From Corallococcus sp. AS-1-6 (GTDB taxonomy: Bacteria > Myxococcota > Myxococcia > Myxococcales > Myxococcaceae), in the NCBI RefSeq assembly GCF_020037015.1, contig NZ_JAIQDE010000019.1:1-64000 (forward strand): DNA of 64,000 bases. Reading direction: 5' to 3'. The notes beneath the pieces are model-generated. The model was not told the origin of the DNA and did not search any database. It saw only the letters and a list, made by a program, of their open reading frames with translations. The position numbers and the translations under genes were made by a program. Positions 55,153-64,000 of the stretch are shown piece by piece; position 1 is the first letter of the stretch; each line of letters opens with the position of its first letter.

Positions 55153-56784
55153 ATGGCGACAGCCGCCGCGACACCGGAGGTCCTGGCTCAGGCCACGCCC
55201 AGGGCCCCCGTCAACAAGTGGCTCGTCACCCTGTCGGTGACGTTCGGCACGCTGATGGGCGCCATCGACTCGTCCATCGTGAACGTGGCGCTGCCGCAGA
55301 TCCGCGGCGCGGTGGGCGCCACGGTGCAGGAGATCACCTGGGCCACCACCGGCTTCGTCATCGCCACGGTGATGGTGATGCCGCTCACGGGCTTCCTGGG
55401 CCGCATGTTCGGCCAGAAGCGCGTGTACCTGGCGTGCCTGGTGCTCTTCGTCGCGGGCTCGTTCCTGTGCGGCCTGGCGTGGAACCTGCCCACGCTGGTG
55501 CTCTTCCGCTTCCTGCAGGGGTTGGGCGCGGGCGCGCTGCAACCCACCGAGCAGGCCATCCTCCGGCAGACGTTCCCGCCGAAGGAGCAGGGCACCGCGA
55601 TGGCCATCTTCGGCATGGCCGTGATGGTGGGCCCGGCCATTGGCCCCACGCTGGGCGGCTACATCGTGGACAACTGGCACTGGTCCTGGATCTTCTTCAT
55701 CAACGTGCCGGTGGGCATCCTGGGCTTCTTCATGGTGGCCCGCTTCGTCCAGGAGGACGAGCAGTTGCGCGCCACCGCGCGCCTGGAGGCCGAGAAGCAG
55801 CGCAAGCACATGGACTGGTCCGGCATCACGCTGCTCTGCATGGGCCTGGCCACGCTCCAGTACTTCCTGGAGGAGGGACAGGCGGATGACTGGTTCGAGT
55901 CCCCCGTCATCGTCTTCTGCGCGCTCATCTCCGCCACGTGCCTCATCGCCTTCGTCATCCGCGAGCTGACCGCGGAGGCGCCCGCGGTGAACCTGCGGCT
56001 GTTCAAGGACCCGGTGTTCGCGTCCGGCACGCTGTTGGGCGCGCTGGTGTTCGCGGTGCTCATGGCCAGCATGTTCCTGCTGCCGGTGTTCATGCAGGAG
56101 CTGCTGGGCTTCACCGCGACGCAGTCCGGCTTCTCGCTGATGCCGCGCACGCTGGTGATGATGTTGATGATGCCCATCGTCGGGCGGCTGTACGGCAAGG
56201 TGCCGGCGCGCATCCTGGTGGGCGCGGGCATCGTGTTCGCGGGCTTCGGCGCGTACGAGATGAGCCACTTCTCGCTCGCGACGGGCTCCAGCAACATCAT
56301 CGCGGCCATCGCGTTGCAGGGCGTGGGCTTCAGCCTGATGTTCGTGCCGCTCAGCGCCACGGCGCTCGGGAGCATCCCGCGCGAGCGGTTGGCGGACGCG
56401 ACGGGCCTCAACTCGCTCTTGCGGCAGATTGGCGGGTCCGTGGGCCTGGCCATCTTCACCACGCTCCTGTCGCGCTACACCGTGCTGTCCAAGGCCTCCA
56501 TCGCCGCGCACCTGAACCCGGAGCGGTGGGAGGTGGCCAGCCGCATGGCCGCCACCCAGAAGGGGCTCATGCAGCACGGCCTGGACGCCGCGAGCGCCAG
56601 CATGGCCAGCCTCCAGATGATGGTGGGCAACGTGTCGCGGCAGGCCATGGTGCTCGCGTTCGACAAGCTCTTCGTGCTGGCGGCGCTGATGTTCGTGGTG
56701 GTGCTGCCGCTCATCTACTTCCTCAAGGCCCCCCCGAGCGTCGGGGGCTCCCACGAGAAACCGCACATCGACGTGGAGATTTGA
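55153..56784 (+). CDS. emrB: EmrB/QacA-type DHA2 major facilitator drug transporter
   Basis: The 543-residue inner-membrane protein has about 14 helices and MFS marks of the DHA2 group (WATTGFVIATVMVMPLTGFL, GRMFGQKRVY, LFRFLQGLGAGALQP, AIGPTLGGYIVDNWHWSWIF). It exports drugs by proton exchange. It begins one base after the TetR stop and three bases before the EmrA-like gene. Confidence 0.93.
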   Translation: MATAAATPEVLAQATPRAPVNKWLVTLSVTFGTLMGAIDSSIVNVALPQIRGAVGATVQEITWATTGFVIATVMVMPLTGFLGRMFGQKRVYLACLVLFVAGSFLCGLAWNLPTLVLFRFLQGLGAGALQPTEQAILRQTFPPKEQGTAMAIFGMAVMVGPAIGPTLGGYIVDNWHWSWIFFINVPVGILGFFMVARFVQEDEQLRATARLEAEKQRKHMDWSGITLLCMGLATLQYFLEEGQADDWFESPVIVFCALISATCLIAFVIRELTAEAPAVNLRLFKDPVFASGTLLGALVFAVLMASMFLLPVFMQELLGFTATQSGFSLMPRTLVMMLMMPIVGRLYGKVPARILVGAGIVFAGFGAYEMSHFSLATGSSNIIAAIALQGVGFSLMFVPLSATALGSIPRERLADATGLNSLLRQIGGSVGLAIFTTLLSRYTVLSKASIAAHLNPERWEVASRMAATQKGLMQHGLDAASASMASLQMMVGNVSRQAMVLAFDKLFVLAALMFVVVLPLIYFLKAPPSVGGSHEKPHIDVEI

Positions 56785-56787
56785 GAC

Positions 56788-58020
56788 ATGGCAACGACAA
56801 CGACAGCACCCCAGCTCGTCCCCGAAGCGGCGCCCGCGCCCGCCGCCGGAGCGCAGGCGAAGCGCGGCAAGCGGGGCTTCCTCATCCTCGGCGGTGTCGT
56901 GGCGGCCCTCCTGCTGGGCATCGGCGGCTTCAAGGTCGTCACGGCCGGACAGGAGACCACCGACGACGCGCAGGTGGAGGCGGACGTAGTGCCCCTGTCC
57001 GCGCGCGTGTCCGGTCCCGTGGTGAAGGTGGCCGTGCTGGACAACGCCACCGTGCACCAGGGCGACGTGCTCCTCCAGATAGACCCGCGCCCGTACGAAG
57101 CGCGCGTGAAGCAGGCGGAGGCGGAGCTGGAGTCCGCGCGCGCCCAGGCCGCGGCGGCGGACGCGCAGGCCACGGTGGCGGCGGCCGGCGCGAAGGGCGG
57201 CCTGTCCAGCGCGAAGGCGCTCGTGTCCACGAGCACGTCCGCGGTGAGCGGCGCCCAGGCGCAGGTGGCGGCGGCCCGCGCGGCGCTGACCCGCGCGGAG
57301 GCCCAGGCCCGCAAGGCCACGCTGGACCTGGAGCGGACCCGGAGCCTGCGTCAGCAGAACGTGGTGGCGCAGAGCGCGCTGGATGACGCGCAGACGGCCC
57401 ACGAGACGGCGCAGGCCGCGCTCGAGGGCGCCCGCGCGCAGCTCGCCCTGGCGGAGGAGGGCCGGCGCACCGCGGAGAGCAAGGTGGCGGAGGCCCGGGG
57501 CCAGCTCGACGTGAGCGCGCCCATCGACGAGAAGATCGCCGCCGCCCAGGCCAACGCGTCGCTGGCGCACGCGCGGGTGAAGGGCGCGGAGGCCGCGCTG
57601 GACCAGGCGAAGCTCCAGTTGGAGGACACGCGCATCATCGCTCCGGCGGACGGCCAGGTGTCCAAGCTGTCCGTGCACGCGGGCCAGTTGCTTACCCCCG
57701 GCCAGGCCGTGGCGGAGCTGGTGCCCACGACGACGTACGTGGTGGCGAACTTCAAGGAGACGCAGGTGGGCCACATGCAGCCCGGCCAGCGCGTGGAGGT
57801 GGAGCTGGACGCCTTCTCCGGTGAGAAGCTGGAGGGCAGGGTGGAGAGCCTGTCCGGAGGCACCGGCGCCCGCTTCTCCCTGCTGCCGCCGGACAACGCG
57901 TCCGGCAACTTCGTGAAGGTGGTGCAGCGCGTGCCGGTGCGCATCTCCTGGGTGCACCCGCCGCAAGGACTGGCCCTGCGCGCCGGCCTCTCCGCCGACG
58001 TGACGGTGCACACGAAGTAG
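56788..58020 (+). CDS. emrA: EmrA/HlyD-type membrane fusion protein
   Basis: The 410-residue partner of the transporter. It has an N-terminal membrane helix (RGFLILGGVVAALLLGIGGF), the biotinyl-lipoyl half motif (DAQVEADVVPLSARVSGPV), a long alpha-helical hairpin with Ala/Gln-rich coiled coil (about 100-270), and a C-terminal beta-barrel (GQVSKLSVHAGQLLTPGQAV). It would bridge EmrB to an outer-membrane channel. No TolC gene is beside it. Confidence 0.92.
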   Translation: MATTTTAPQLVPEAAPAPAAGAQAKRGKRGFLILGGVVAALLLGIGGFKVVTAGQETTDDAQVEADVVPLSARVSGPVVKVAVLDNATVHQGDVLLQIDPRPYEARVKQAEAELESARAQAAAADAQATVAAAGAKGGLSSAKALVSTSTSAVSGAQAQVAAARAALTRAEAQARKATLDLERTRSLRQQNVVAQSALDDAQTAHETAQAALEGARAQLALAEEGRRTAESKVAEARGQLDVSAPIDEKIAAAQANASLAHARVKGAEAALDQAKLQLEDTRIIAPADGQVSKLSVHAGQLLTPGQAVAELVPTTTYVVANFKETQVGHMQPGQRVEVELDAFSGEKLEGRVESLSGGTGARFSLLPPDNASGNFVKVVQRVPVRISWVHPPQGLALRAGLSADVTVHTK

Positions 58021-58046
58021 GCCGCGAGCCCGAAGCTCCACACCCC

Positions 58047-58082
58047 AGCGCCGCGCCCCTCAAGGGTCGCGGCGCTTTTCTT
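58047..58082 (+). terminator. Rho-independent terminator of the emr operon
   Basis: AGCGCCGCG pairs with CGCGGCGCT, with CCCT/AAGGG extending the stem inside, followed by TTTTCTT. Confidence 0.75.
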
Positions 58083-58175
58083 CGCACGGGAGCGCCGTGC
58101 TCACTCTGTCGCGCGGGGGCCACGCTTCGACCTGCGCCCGGCGTCTGCACTGCTCGCGGGAGCTGCGCCGGGCCG

Positions 58176-58667
58176 TCAGAGCTCGACGGCCATCTCCACG
58201 TCCGCGCGCGAATAGCCCGTGTCGCGCGACACCTCCGGGCCGCTGCGCGTGGTGACGAAGCCGTGCTTGCGGTACAGCCCCAGCGCCGGCCCCAACGCGC
58301 TGTTGGTGACGAGGTACATCCGCTTCGCGCCGCGCTCCCGGGCCGTGGCCAGCGCGGCCCGCATCAGCGCGTCACCCAGGTCGCGGCCCCTCGCCTCCGG
58401 GGCCACCGCCATCTTGCACAGCTCGAACGTGTCCGCGTCCTCGCGCCTGAGCGCGCACGTGCCCAGCACCTGTCCGTCCACCAGGGCGAAGAACACCTCG
58501 CCCCCCGGCGCCACGAACATCCCGTGCGGGTCCGCGAACGAGGACTCGTCCGAGCCCTCGACGCGGAAGTCCTTCTCGATCCATTGCCGGTTGAGCCGCG
58601 CGAAGTGCTCGCGCAGCTCCGGCCGGTAGGGGACGACCTCGACGGAGGCAGGGGCCATGGCGCTCAT
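58176..58667 (-). CDS. GNAT-family N-acetyltransferase
   Basis: The 163-residue protein has the GNAT fold with the acetyl-CoA loop RGRDLGDALM and LCKMAVAPEAR before it, and a C-terminal LVTNSALGPALGLYRKHGF. Its ATGA overlaps the upstream MFS gene. The acceptor is unknown; amino acids or small amines are typical. Confidence 0.85.
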   Translation of the reverse strand: MSAMAPASVEVVPYRPELREHFARLNRQWIEKDFRVEGSDESSFADPHGMFVAPGGEVFFALVDGQVLGTCALRREDADTFELCKMAVAPEARGRDLGDALMRAALATARERGAKRMYLVTNSALGPALGLYRKHGFVTTRSGPEVSRDTGYSRADVEMAVEL

Positions 58668-59959
58668 GCGGCGGCGGCGGTCGCGGCGGGCTTCTTGCGC
58701 AGGAAGAGCACGAAGATGACCGCCACGATGCTGATGCCCACCAGCGTGATCAGCCCGTCCGCCGCGATGGTGGCGCGCGTGCCGATGCCCCGGAACTCCG
58801 ACGCGTGCCCGTCCAGCGCCGTCGTGTAGCTGATGGCGAAGTTGGAGGCCGCGACGAAGAGCGAGTACTTCGTCGTCACCGCCGCGCCGTCGCTCACCAT
58901 CTCCAGCACCATGCCGGCGAAGGCCGCGAAGCCCGCGCCGTTCGCGAAGCTGTACGCGAGCGAGCCCCAGATGTACGTGTCCGTCGTCATGGGCCCCGCC
59001 GCCATGGCGAACGCGGCCATCGCCGTGGCCCCGCCCATCAGCGCGTACGCGAGCTTGCGGTTCATCCGGTCGGACAGCCAGCCGCCCATCAGCGAGCCCA
59101 CCGCGCCGGTGACGGCCATGCCTGGGCCGTTCACCATCTCCACCGTGTGCTCCGGCACCTGGTACGCGCCCGCCATCGCGCTGAAGAGGTTGGTGAGCGC
59201 GCCGCAGCTCACCGGCGCCAGGCAGAGCACCAGCATGATGAGCCCGTCGCGGCTGAAGGCCGTCTTCACCAGGTCCATCACGATGCTCTTCACCCGGTCC
59301 ACCGCCGCCTTGAGCAGCGGCCCGGTGGGCACGGTGGACGGGTCATGCCGCTCGGTGATCCAGAAGATGCCCGCGCCGCTCGCCAGCACCAGCGTGGCCA
59401 GCACGATGCCCGCCACCTGCCGGGAGAACTGGGTCGCCAGGAAGATGGCCAGCGCGCCCATCATCGCGGTGGAGCCCACGTTGCCCGCCATCTGCCAGCC
59501 GCCCGTGCGCCCCTTGTCGGACGGCTTGGACGTCGTGGCCATCAGCCCGTTGAGCGCCGCGTGCGCCGTCGTCGCCGCCGCCTGCAACGCGGTGAGCAGC
59601 AGCGTGAAGACGCCCAGGTGTTGCGCGGGCTCCGGGAACACCGCGCACGCCAGCAGCAGCAGCGCGGTGAGCAGCGTGCTCACGCCGTACCAGACGCGCC
59701 GCCACGGCCCCAGGTCGATGAGCGGCACCCACAACAGCTTCCACGCATGCGGTGAGAACGCCGTGCCGGACAGCACGCCAATCTCCGCCAGCGGCATCCC
59801 GTCCTTCGCCAGCCAGTACGGCACCGCCGTCTGGAGGTAGCCCACCGCGGCGCCGAACTGCACCTCCAGCAGTCCGAACAGCGGGGGCCAGGCCCAGCGC
59901 GGCTCCTCGGCGGAGGCGGTGGCCGGAAGGGCAGTCTCTTGTTCAATCAAGGGCGACAC
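58664..59959 (-). CDS. Major facilitator transporter, AmpG/PAT-like
   Basis: The 431-residue protein has about 12 membrane helices. The opening (FGLLEVQFGAAVGYLQTAVPYWLAKDG) and the central LMATTSKPSDKGRTGGWQ resemble AmpG-like permeases, which import muropeptides or solutes. It starts at GTG without a clear ribosome site, and a TAGAAT box (59992-59987) lies about 28 bases upstream. It overlaps the GNAT gene. Confidence 0.72.
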   Translation of the reverse strand: MSPLIEQETALPATASAEEPRWAWPPLFGLLEVQFGAAVGYLQTAVPYWLAKDGMPLAEIGVLSGTAFSPHAWKLLWVPLIDLGPWRRVWYGVSTLLTALLLLACAVFPEPAQHLGVFTLLLTALQAAATTAHAALNGLMATTSKPSDKGRTGGWQMAGNVGSTAMMGALAIFLATQFSRQVAGIVLATLVLASGAGIFWITERHDPSTVPTGPLLKAAVDRVKSIVMDLVKTAFSRDGLIMLVLCLAPVSCGALTNLFSAMAGAYQVPEHTVEMVNGPGMAVTGAVGSLMGGWLSDRMNRKLAYALMGGATAMAAFAMAAGPMTTDTYIWGSLAYSFANGAGFAAFAGMVLEMVSDGAAVTTKYSLFVAASNFAISYTTALDGHASEFRGIGTRATIAADGLITLVGISIVAVIFVLFLRKKPAATAAAA

Positions 59960-59986
59960 CTACAGGGCAGGACAGGGGAGGGTGGG

Positions 59987-59992
59987 ATTCTA
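59987..59992 (-). promoter_or_regulatory. Candidate -10 box of the MFS-GNAT operon
   Basis: TAGAAT on the minus strand, close to the consensus TATAAT. No good -35 is seen. The remainder of 59960-60143 contains nothing else I can support. Confidence 0.35.
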
Positions 59993-60143
59993 GACACCTC
60001 CGGCGTCCTGCACAGCGCAACGCGCTGCGCCGTCTCCTCGGAAGCACGGGGTGGGAGAGTCCCCTTCAACGGGGAGTCCTGGTTCATGTCGGAAGGCGGG
60101 ACTAGCTTGCCCGCGCTTTCCCCCACAACCCCGAGGTCCCCCG

Positions 60144-61715
60144 ATGACGTTGAAGACCCGACTGCTGGTCGTCTCCACGGCTGGCCTGTTCGCCGCCGCT
60201 CCCGCCGTGGCCAAGCCGCTGGATGGCGCCAGCACCGACGTGATGATCCAGGGCTTCCACTGGAACTCCGCCAGCGCGGGCGGGTGGTGGAACACGGTGA
60301 AGAACAACGCGGCCACGCTGAAGGCTGCGGGCTTCACGATGATCTGGCTGCCGCCGCCCTCCGACGCGGCGTCCACGCAGGGCTACCTGCCCCGGCAGCT
60401 CAACGTGCTCAACTCCAGCTACGGCACGGAGGCGGAGCTCACCCAGGCGCTGGCCGCGCTCAACGCGCAGGGCGTCAAGCCCATCGCGGACATCGTGGTG
60501 AACCACCGCGTGGGCACCACCAACTGGGCGGACTTCACCAACCCCACCTGGAGCGGCTGCAGCGCGGTGGCCGCGGGGGACGAGTGGGCCAGCGCCTGCG
60601 GCAACGCGGACAGCGGCGAGGGCTACGCCGCGGCGCGCGACCTGGACCACTCGCAGACGAACGTGCGCGCGGACCTGAAGACGTGGATGGGCACCCGCCT
60701 GAAGGGCGTGGGCTTCGCGGGCTGGCGGTTCGACTTCGTGAAGGGCTTCGCCGGCGGCTACGTGAAGGAGTACGTCACCGCCACGGACCCGTGGTTCTGC
60801 GTGGGTGAGTTCTGGCCCACGAACTACTTCGACGCGAACAACCCCAACAACTGGAAGCAGCAGATCACCAACTGGGTGGACGCGACCACGGGCACCTGCG
60901 CCGCGTTCGACTTCGCCACGAAGGGCCTGCTCAACGACGCGCTCACCAACAACAACTACTCGCGCCTGAAGGCGTCCGACGGGAAGCCCGCGGGCGGCAT
61001 CGGCTGGTGGGCCAGCCGCCACGTCACCTTCGTGGACAACCACGACACCGGCCCCAGCGAGACGTGCGGCAACGGGCAGAACCACTGGCCGGTGCCGTGC
61101 GCCAAGGTGATGACGGGCTACGCCTACGTGCTCACCCACCCGGGCATCCCCACCGTCTACTGGGCGCACTACTTCAACTGGGGCCTGGGCAGCTCCATCA
61201 AGACGCTGATGGACATCCGCAAGAGCGCGGGCCTCACGTCTGAGTCCACCGTCAGCATCCAGCGCGCGGAGGCCGGCCTGTACGCGGCCATCATCGGCGG
61301 CAAGGTGGCGGTGAAGCTGGGCACCGGCTCCTGGAGCCCCGGCACCGGCTGGACGCAGGCCGCCTCCGGAACGGACTACACCGTGTGGACCACCGGCACC
61401 ACGCCGCCCCCCACCGGCACCACCGCCAACGTGGAGTTCGTGTGCAACAACGGCACGACCGTGATGGGCCAGAACGTCTACGTCACCGGCAGCGTCGCGG
61501 AGCTCGACAACTGGAGCCCCACCACCTCCAAGATCCTCAGCCCCACCGCGTACCCCACCTGGCGCGGCACCTACGCGCTGCCCGCGAACACCACCGTGCA
61601 GTGGAAGTGCCTCAAGCGCGACGGCAGCGGCAACGTCGTCTGGCAGGGCGGCAGCAACAACACCGTCACCACCCCGGCCGCCGGCGGCAGCATCACCGCC
61701 ACCGCCAGCTTCTAA
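60144..61715 (+). CDS. Secreted alpha-amylase with starch-binding domain
   Basis: The 523-residue protein has a signal peptide (to about 22, APAVAK) and a GH13 barrel. The conserved regions are DIVVNHR (I), GWRFDF with nucleophile D197 (II), VGEFW with acid E222 (III) and FVDNHD with D301 (IV). A Thr/Pro linker leads to a C-terminal CBM20-type starch-binding domain (VEFVCNNGTTVMGQNVYVTG). It resembles maltooligosaccharide-forming amylases. GAGG precedes the ATG. It degrades starch outside the cell. Confidence 0.93.
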   Translation: MTLKTRLLVVSTAGLFAAAPAVAKPLDGASTDVMIQGFHWNSASAGGWWNTVKNNAATLKAAGFTMIWLPPPSDAASTQGYLPRQLNVLNSSYGTEAELTQALAALNAQGVKPIADIVVNHRVGTTNWADFTNPTWSGCSAVAAGDEWASACGNADSGEGYAAARDLDHSQTNVRADLKTWMGTRLKGVGFAGWRFDFVKGFAGGYVKEYVTATDPWFCVGEFWPTNYFDANNPNNWKQQITNWVDATTGTCAAFDFATKGLLNDALTNNNYSRLKASDGKPAGGIGWWASRHVTFVDNHDTGPSETCGNGQNHWPVPCAKVMTGYAYVLTHPGIPTVYWAHYFNWGLGSSIKTLMDIRKSAGLTSESTVSIQRAEAGLYAAIIGGKVAVKLGTGSWSPGTGWTQAASGTDYTVWTTGTTPPPTGTTANVEFVCNNGTTVMGQNVYVTGSVAELDNWSPTTSKILSPTAYPTWRGTYALPANTTVQWKCLKRDGSGNVVWQGGSNNTVTTPAAGGSITATASF

Positions 61716-61724
61716 GAGGCCGGG

Positions 61725-61763
61725 ACAGGCGCCCCTGTCGCATGTCTTACCGGGGGCGCCTGT
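61725..61763 (+). terminator. Terminator hairpin after the amylase gene
   Basis: ACAGGCGCCCC pairs perfectly with GGGGCGCCTGT over a 17-base loop, followed by GTTTCAT. Confidence 0.6.
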
Positions 61764-61863
61764 GTTTCATCTGTTGCTTGAGTTCCATGCTTCAAGCTGT
61801 CACAGGGGCCGCTTCACTCTCCGGGCGGGCCCCTCCCGCCCTCCTTGAACGAAGGCGGACGCG

Positions 61864-62847
61864 ATGAAGCGTGGAACGGCAGTGGTGTGGTGCATGGCCG
61901 CGGTGGGCCTGATGGGCGCCTGCGGCGGTTCGCCGGAGCAGGCTCCGGCGAACGGCGACACGGTGGCGGTGGCGGCGCAGCCGCTGGTGTCGCCTCCGGC
62001 CTCGCTGTCCGGCGGCTTCATGAACTACCTGGGCACGCTGACGGTGGGCGGCGCGGTGTCGTCGAACACCGGCTCGACGGCGGCCTACGAGGGCTTCAAG
62101 CTCACCGTCGCGGCGCACACGCAGGTGGCGCTGGAGGTGACGCACCTGGGCACCGGCATGGGCGTGGACACGGGCCTCTTCGTGTACGGCCCCAAGGACG
62201 CGAACGGCAGCTACGGCACGCGCATCCTCTTCCAGGACGACGACTCCGGCTACGGCGAGCTGAGCAAGATTCCCCTCGCGACCCTCGACAAGGCGGGCGA
62301 GTACCTGGTGGTGGTGGGCTGGAGCAACGGCCTGGGCAAGAACTACCGCCTCCAGGCCTCCTGCGTGGGCGGCGCGTGCGTGGCGAACCCCAGCCCGGCG
62401 CCGGCCAGCGCCCCGGTGACGCTGGCGGCGTTCCCCCTGGAGCCCAACCTCCAGGCGCTGCTCAACGGGGGCAACGCGTACCGCGAGGACATGTTCTCCT
62501 TCCTCGACCGGTATGACTTCGCGTGGCCTTACTCGACGCCCGCGACGCTGGACGCGGCGGCGGCGGCGGTGCTCGCGCGCAGCGAGTACTCGGGCTACCG
62601 CAACGACCCGTCCCCGGACACGTACACCTACGCGGCGTTCCAGTCCGCGATGTACCTGCAGTTCCAGGGGCTGCACCCGGCCATCCCGGACACCTACGGC
62701 GAGGACGCCGCGAACGCGCAGGTGAAGAGCTACTTCCGCGAGTTCAGCACCGGCCCCAACGGCGACAACTGGCGCACGCTCAACATCATCCTCCTGCCCG
62801 TCTCCCGCCACGTGCTCGTCTACGAGCAGACCGCGCACGAAATCTGA
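61864..62847 (+). CDS. Lipoprotein with beta-sandwich region, unknown function
   Basis: The 327-residue product has a signal peptide with lipobox (LMGACGG). About 50-175 is a beta-rich region resembling pre-peptidase C-terminal or jelly-roll domains (YEGFKLTVAAHTQVALEVTHLG; GEYLVVVGWSNGL). A C-terminal helical part (NAYREDMFSFLDRYDFAW...) is not recognised. It follows the amylase, but with its own terminator between them. Confidence 0.66.
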   Translation: MKRGTAVVWCMAAVGLMGACGGSPEQAPANGDTVAVAAQPLVSPPASLSGGFMNYLGTLTVGGAVSSNTGSTAAYEGFKLTVAAHTQVALEVTHLGTGMGVDTGLFVYGPKDANGSYGTRILFQDDDSGYGELSKIPLATLDKAGEYLVVVGWSNGLGKNYRLQASCVGGACVANPSPAPASAPVTLAAFPLEPNLQALLNGGNAYREDMFSFLDRYDFAWPYSTPATLDAAAAAVLARSEYSGYRNDPSPDTYTYAAFQSAMYLQFQGLHPAIPDTYGEDAANAQVKSYFREFSTGPNGDNWRTLNIILLPVSRHVLVYEQTAHEI

Positions 62848-62872
62848 CGCGCGCGCCGTCCCCCGGAAACAC

Positions 62873-62912
62873 CACCGCCCTCCTCTTCGCGGACCGGAAG
62901 GGGAGGGCGGTG
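62873..62912. terminator. Bidirectional terminator between convergent genes
   Basis: CACCGCCCTCC pairs perfectly with GGAGGGCGGTG around an 18-base loop, followed by CGTTCTTC, between the lipoprotein gene and the RND pump gene. Confidence 0.65.
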
Positions 62913-62936
62913 CGTTCTTCAGCGATGACGCTCAGC

Positions 62937-64000
62937 TCACGGCGCGTGGGCCGGGGCCGGCTCGTGGGACGGGGGCGCGTCCTCCTCACCGCTGGAGCGC
63001 TTCGCGTCCCCGCGCACCTTCTGCATGAGGATGTAGAGGCCCGGGATGAAGATGAGGTTGACGATGGTGGACACCAGCATGCCGCCGAACACGGCCGTGC
63101 CCAGCGAGTTGCGCGCCGCCGCGCCCGCGCCGGACGCCGTCATCAGCGGCACCACGCCCAGGAGGAACGCGATGGACGTCATGAGGATGGGGCGCAAGCG
63201 CACCTCCGCCGCCGTCACCACCGCGTCCAGCGCGCTCCGGCCCTGCTCGCGCAACTGCTCCGCGAACTCCACGATGAGGATGGCGTTCTTGGACGCGAGG
63301 CCCACGAGCATCACCAGCCCCACCTGGCAGAACACGTCGTTCGCGAAGCCGCGCGCCACCTGCAACCCCAGCGCGCCCATGATGGCCAGCGGCACGGACA
63401 GGATGATGACGAACGGGAGGCTGAAGGACTCGTACTGCGCCGCCAGCACCAGGAACACGAAGAGGATGCCCAGGGCGAAGATGATCAGCGTCTGGCCGCC
63501 GGACTCCTTCTGCTCCAGGCTGATGCCCGTCCACTCGGACGACATGCCCTGGGGCAGCGACGCCCGGGCCACCTGCTCCATGGCCTCCAGCGCCTGCCCG
63601 GACGACACGCCGGGCGCGCCCTGGCCGTTGATCTCCACGGAGCGGAACAGGTTGTAGTGCTTGATGACCTGCGCGGAGACGATGGGCGTCACCTTCACCA
63701 GCGACTCCAGCGGGATCATGTCCCCGCCTTCCGTGCGCGCGTAGAAGGAGCCGATGTCCTGGGGGCTGTCGCGGAACTGCTGCTCGGCCTGGACGTACAC
63801 GCGGTAGGTGCGGCTGGCGTAGTTGAAGTCGTTGACGTACTGGCTGCCCATGTAGAGCTGCATCACGCCGAAGATCTGCTCAATGGGCACGCCCAGCGCC
63901 TTGGCCTTCTGGCGGTCCACCTCCACGTCCAGGATGGGCGTGTTGGCGTTGAAGGGGGTGAAGACGCCGCGCAGGCGGCCCTCCTCGTTGCCCTTCTGCA
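62937..64000 (-). CDS. RND efflux pump inner-membrane subunit, C-terminal part (AcrB/HAE1 type)
   Basis: About 354 residues of the C-terminal part are visible; the gene runs past the window end on the minus strand, and the in-frame GTG at 63926 is not the start because the frame continues upstream (EEGRLRGVFTPFNANT). AcrB-like features are DVEVDRQKAKALGV, the membrane block FALGILFVFLVLAAQYESF, the motif VGLASKNAILIVEFAEQL and the RPILMTSIAFLLGVVPL helix. Normal length is about 1050 residues. It would export drugs with a fusion protein and TolC. Confidence 0.92.
   Translation of the reverse strand, partial: QKGNEEGRLRGVFTPFNANTPILDVEVDRQKAKALGVPIEQIFGVMQLYMGSQYVNDFNYASRTYRVYVQAEQQFRDSPQDIGSFYARTEGGDMIPLESLVKVTPIVSAQVIKHYNLFRSVEINGQGAPGVSSGQALEAMEQVARASLPQGMSSEWTGISLEQKESGGQTLIIFALGILFVFLVLAAQYESFSLPFVIILSVPLAIMGALGLQVARGFANDVFCQVGLVMLVGLASKNAILIVEFAEQLREQGRSALDAVVTAAEVRLRPILMTSIAFLLGVVPLMTASGAGAAARNSLGTAVFGGMLVSTIVNLIFIPGLYILMQKVRGDAKRSSGEEDAPPSHEPAPAHAP

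Noticed and set aside
54961-58041. 1026-residue minus-strand frame opposite emrB-emrA
   Set aside because: It lies antisense to two well-recognised transporter genes and has only Arg/His/Gln low-complexity sequence.

Overview
The window is very GC-rich (about 70% by eye), gene-dense, with almost every long gene shadowed by antisense open frames. It reads as a chromosome piece from a myxobacterium, most likely Corallococcus or Myxococcus. The evidence is a Pkn-type Ser/Thr kinase with an HRDVSPQN catalytic loop and PEGA domains, many lipoproteins and small outer-membrane barrels, CHAT/TPR proteins, and animal- or plant-like lipoxygenases. The first bases are the 3' end of a 5S rRNA with its terminator, so the window starts where an rRNA operon ends.

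Layout. 1-3.1 kb: 5S end, terminator, promoter and a transmembrane Ser/Thr kinase. 3.2-5.8 kb: two overlapping KamA-family radical SAM genes. 5.8-7.4 kb: three small minus-strand envelope genes. 7.5-14.5 kb: a SpoIID/LytB protein, then the housekeeping series queA-tgt-yajC-secD-secF, closed by a terminator. 14.5-20.6 kb: recJ and a YHS protein among outer-membrane barrels and a zinc-protease-like lipoprotein. 20.8-24.0 kb: aspS and an OprB-like porin. 24.1-27.3 kb: three tandem cupin/JmjC-fold oxygenase paralogues, the last with all three iron ligands lost. 27.3-33.2 kb: a membrane TPR-CHAT protein, an M14 carboxypeptidase, a broken DUF1152 gene and a methyltransferase. 33.3-38.8 kb: an AraC regulator, two lipoproteins, nth with an Fe-type alcohol dehydrogenase and an ABM monooxygenase, and menB. 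38.8-44.5 kb: two lipoxygenases facing apart and a cytochrome P450 with a non-canonical I-helix, a likely oxylipin locus. 44.6-46.2 kb: a GlxA-type regulator facing an isochorismatase-like hydrolase. 46.3-48.9 kb: two unrecognised secreted proteins, the second clearly AT-richer and probably acquired. 49.1-50.9 kb: an alkylation-repair pair, ada plus a PF09859-type oxygenase, with an Ada box upstream. 51.1-54.4 kb: a large C45/phospholipase-B-like protein. 54.5-58.0 kb: a TetR-EmrB-EmrA efflux operon. 58.2-60.0 kb: a GNAT and an MFS transporter. 60.1-62.9 kb: a secreted alpha-amylase with a starch-binding domain and a lipoprotein. 62.9-64.0 kb: the C-terminal third of an RND efflux pump, cut by the window end.

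The points most worth following are the tandem cupin array with a pseudo-oxygenase, the lipoxygenase/P450 locus, the Ada-box operon, a 90-base nested inverted repeat after the PF09859 gene, the KamA pair, and several genes whose -10-like box lies only 6-8 bases before the start codon, suggesting leaderless transcripts.
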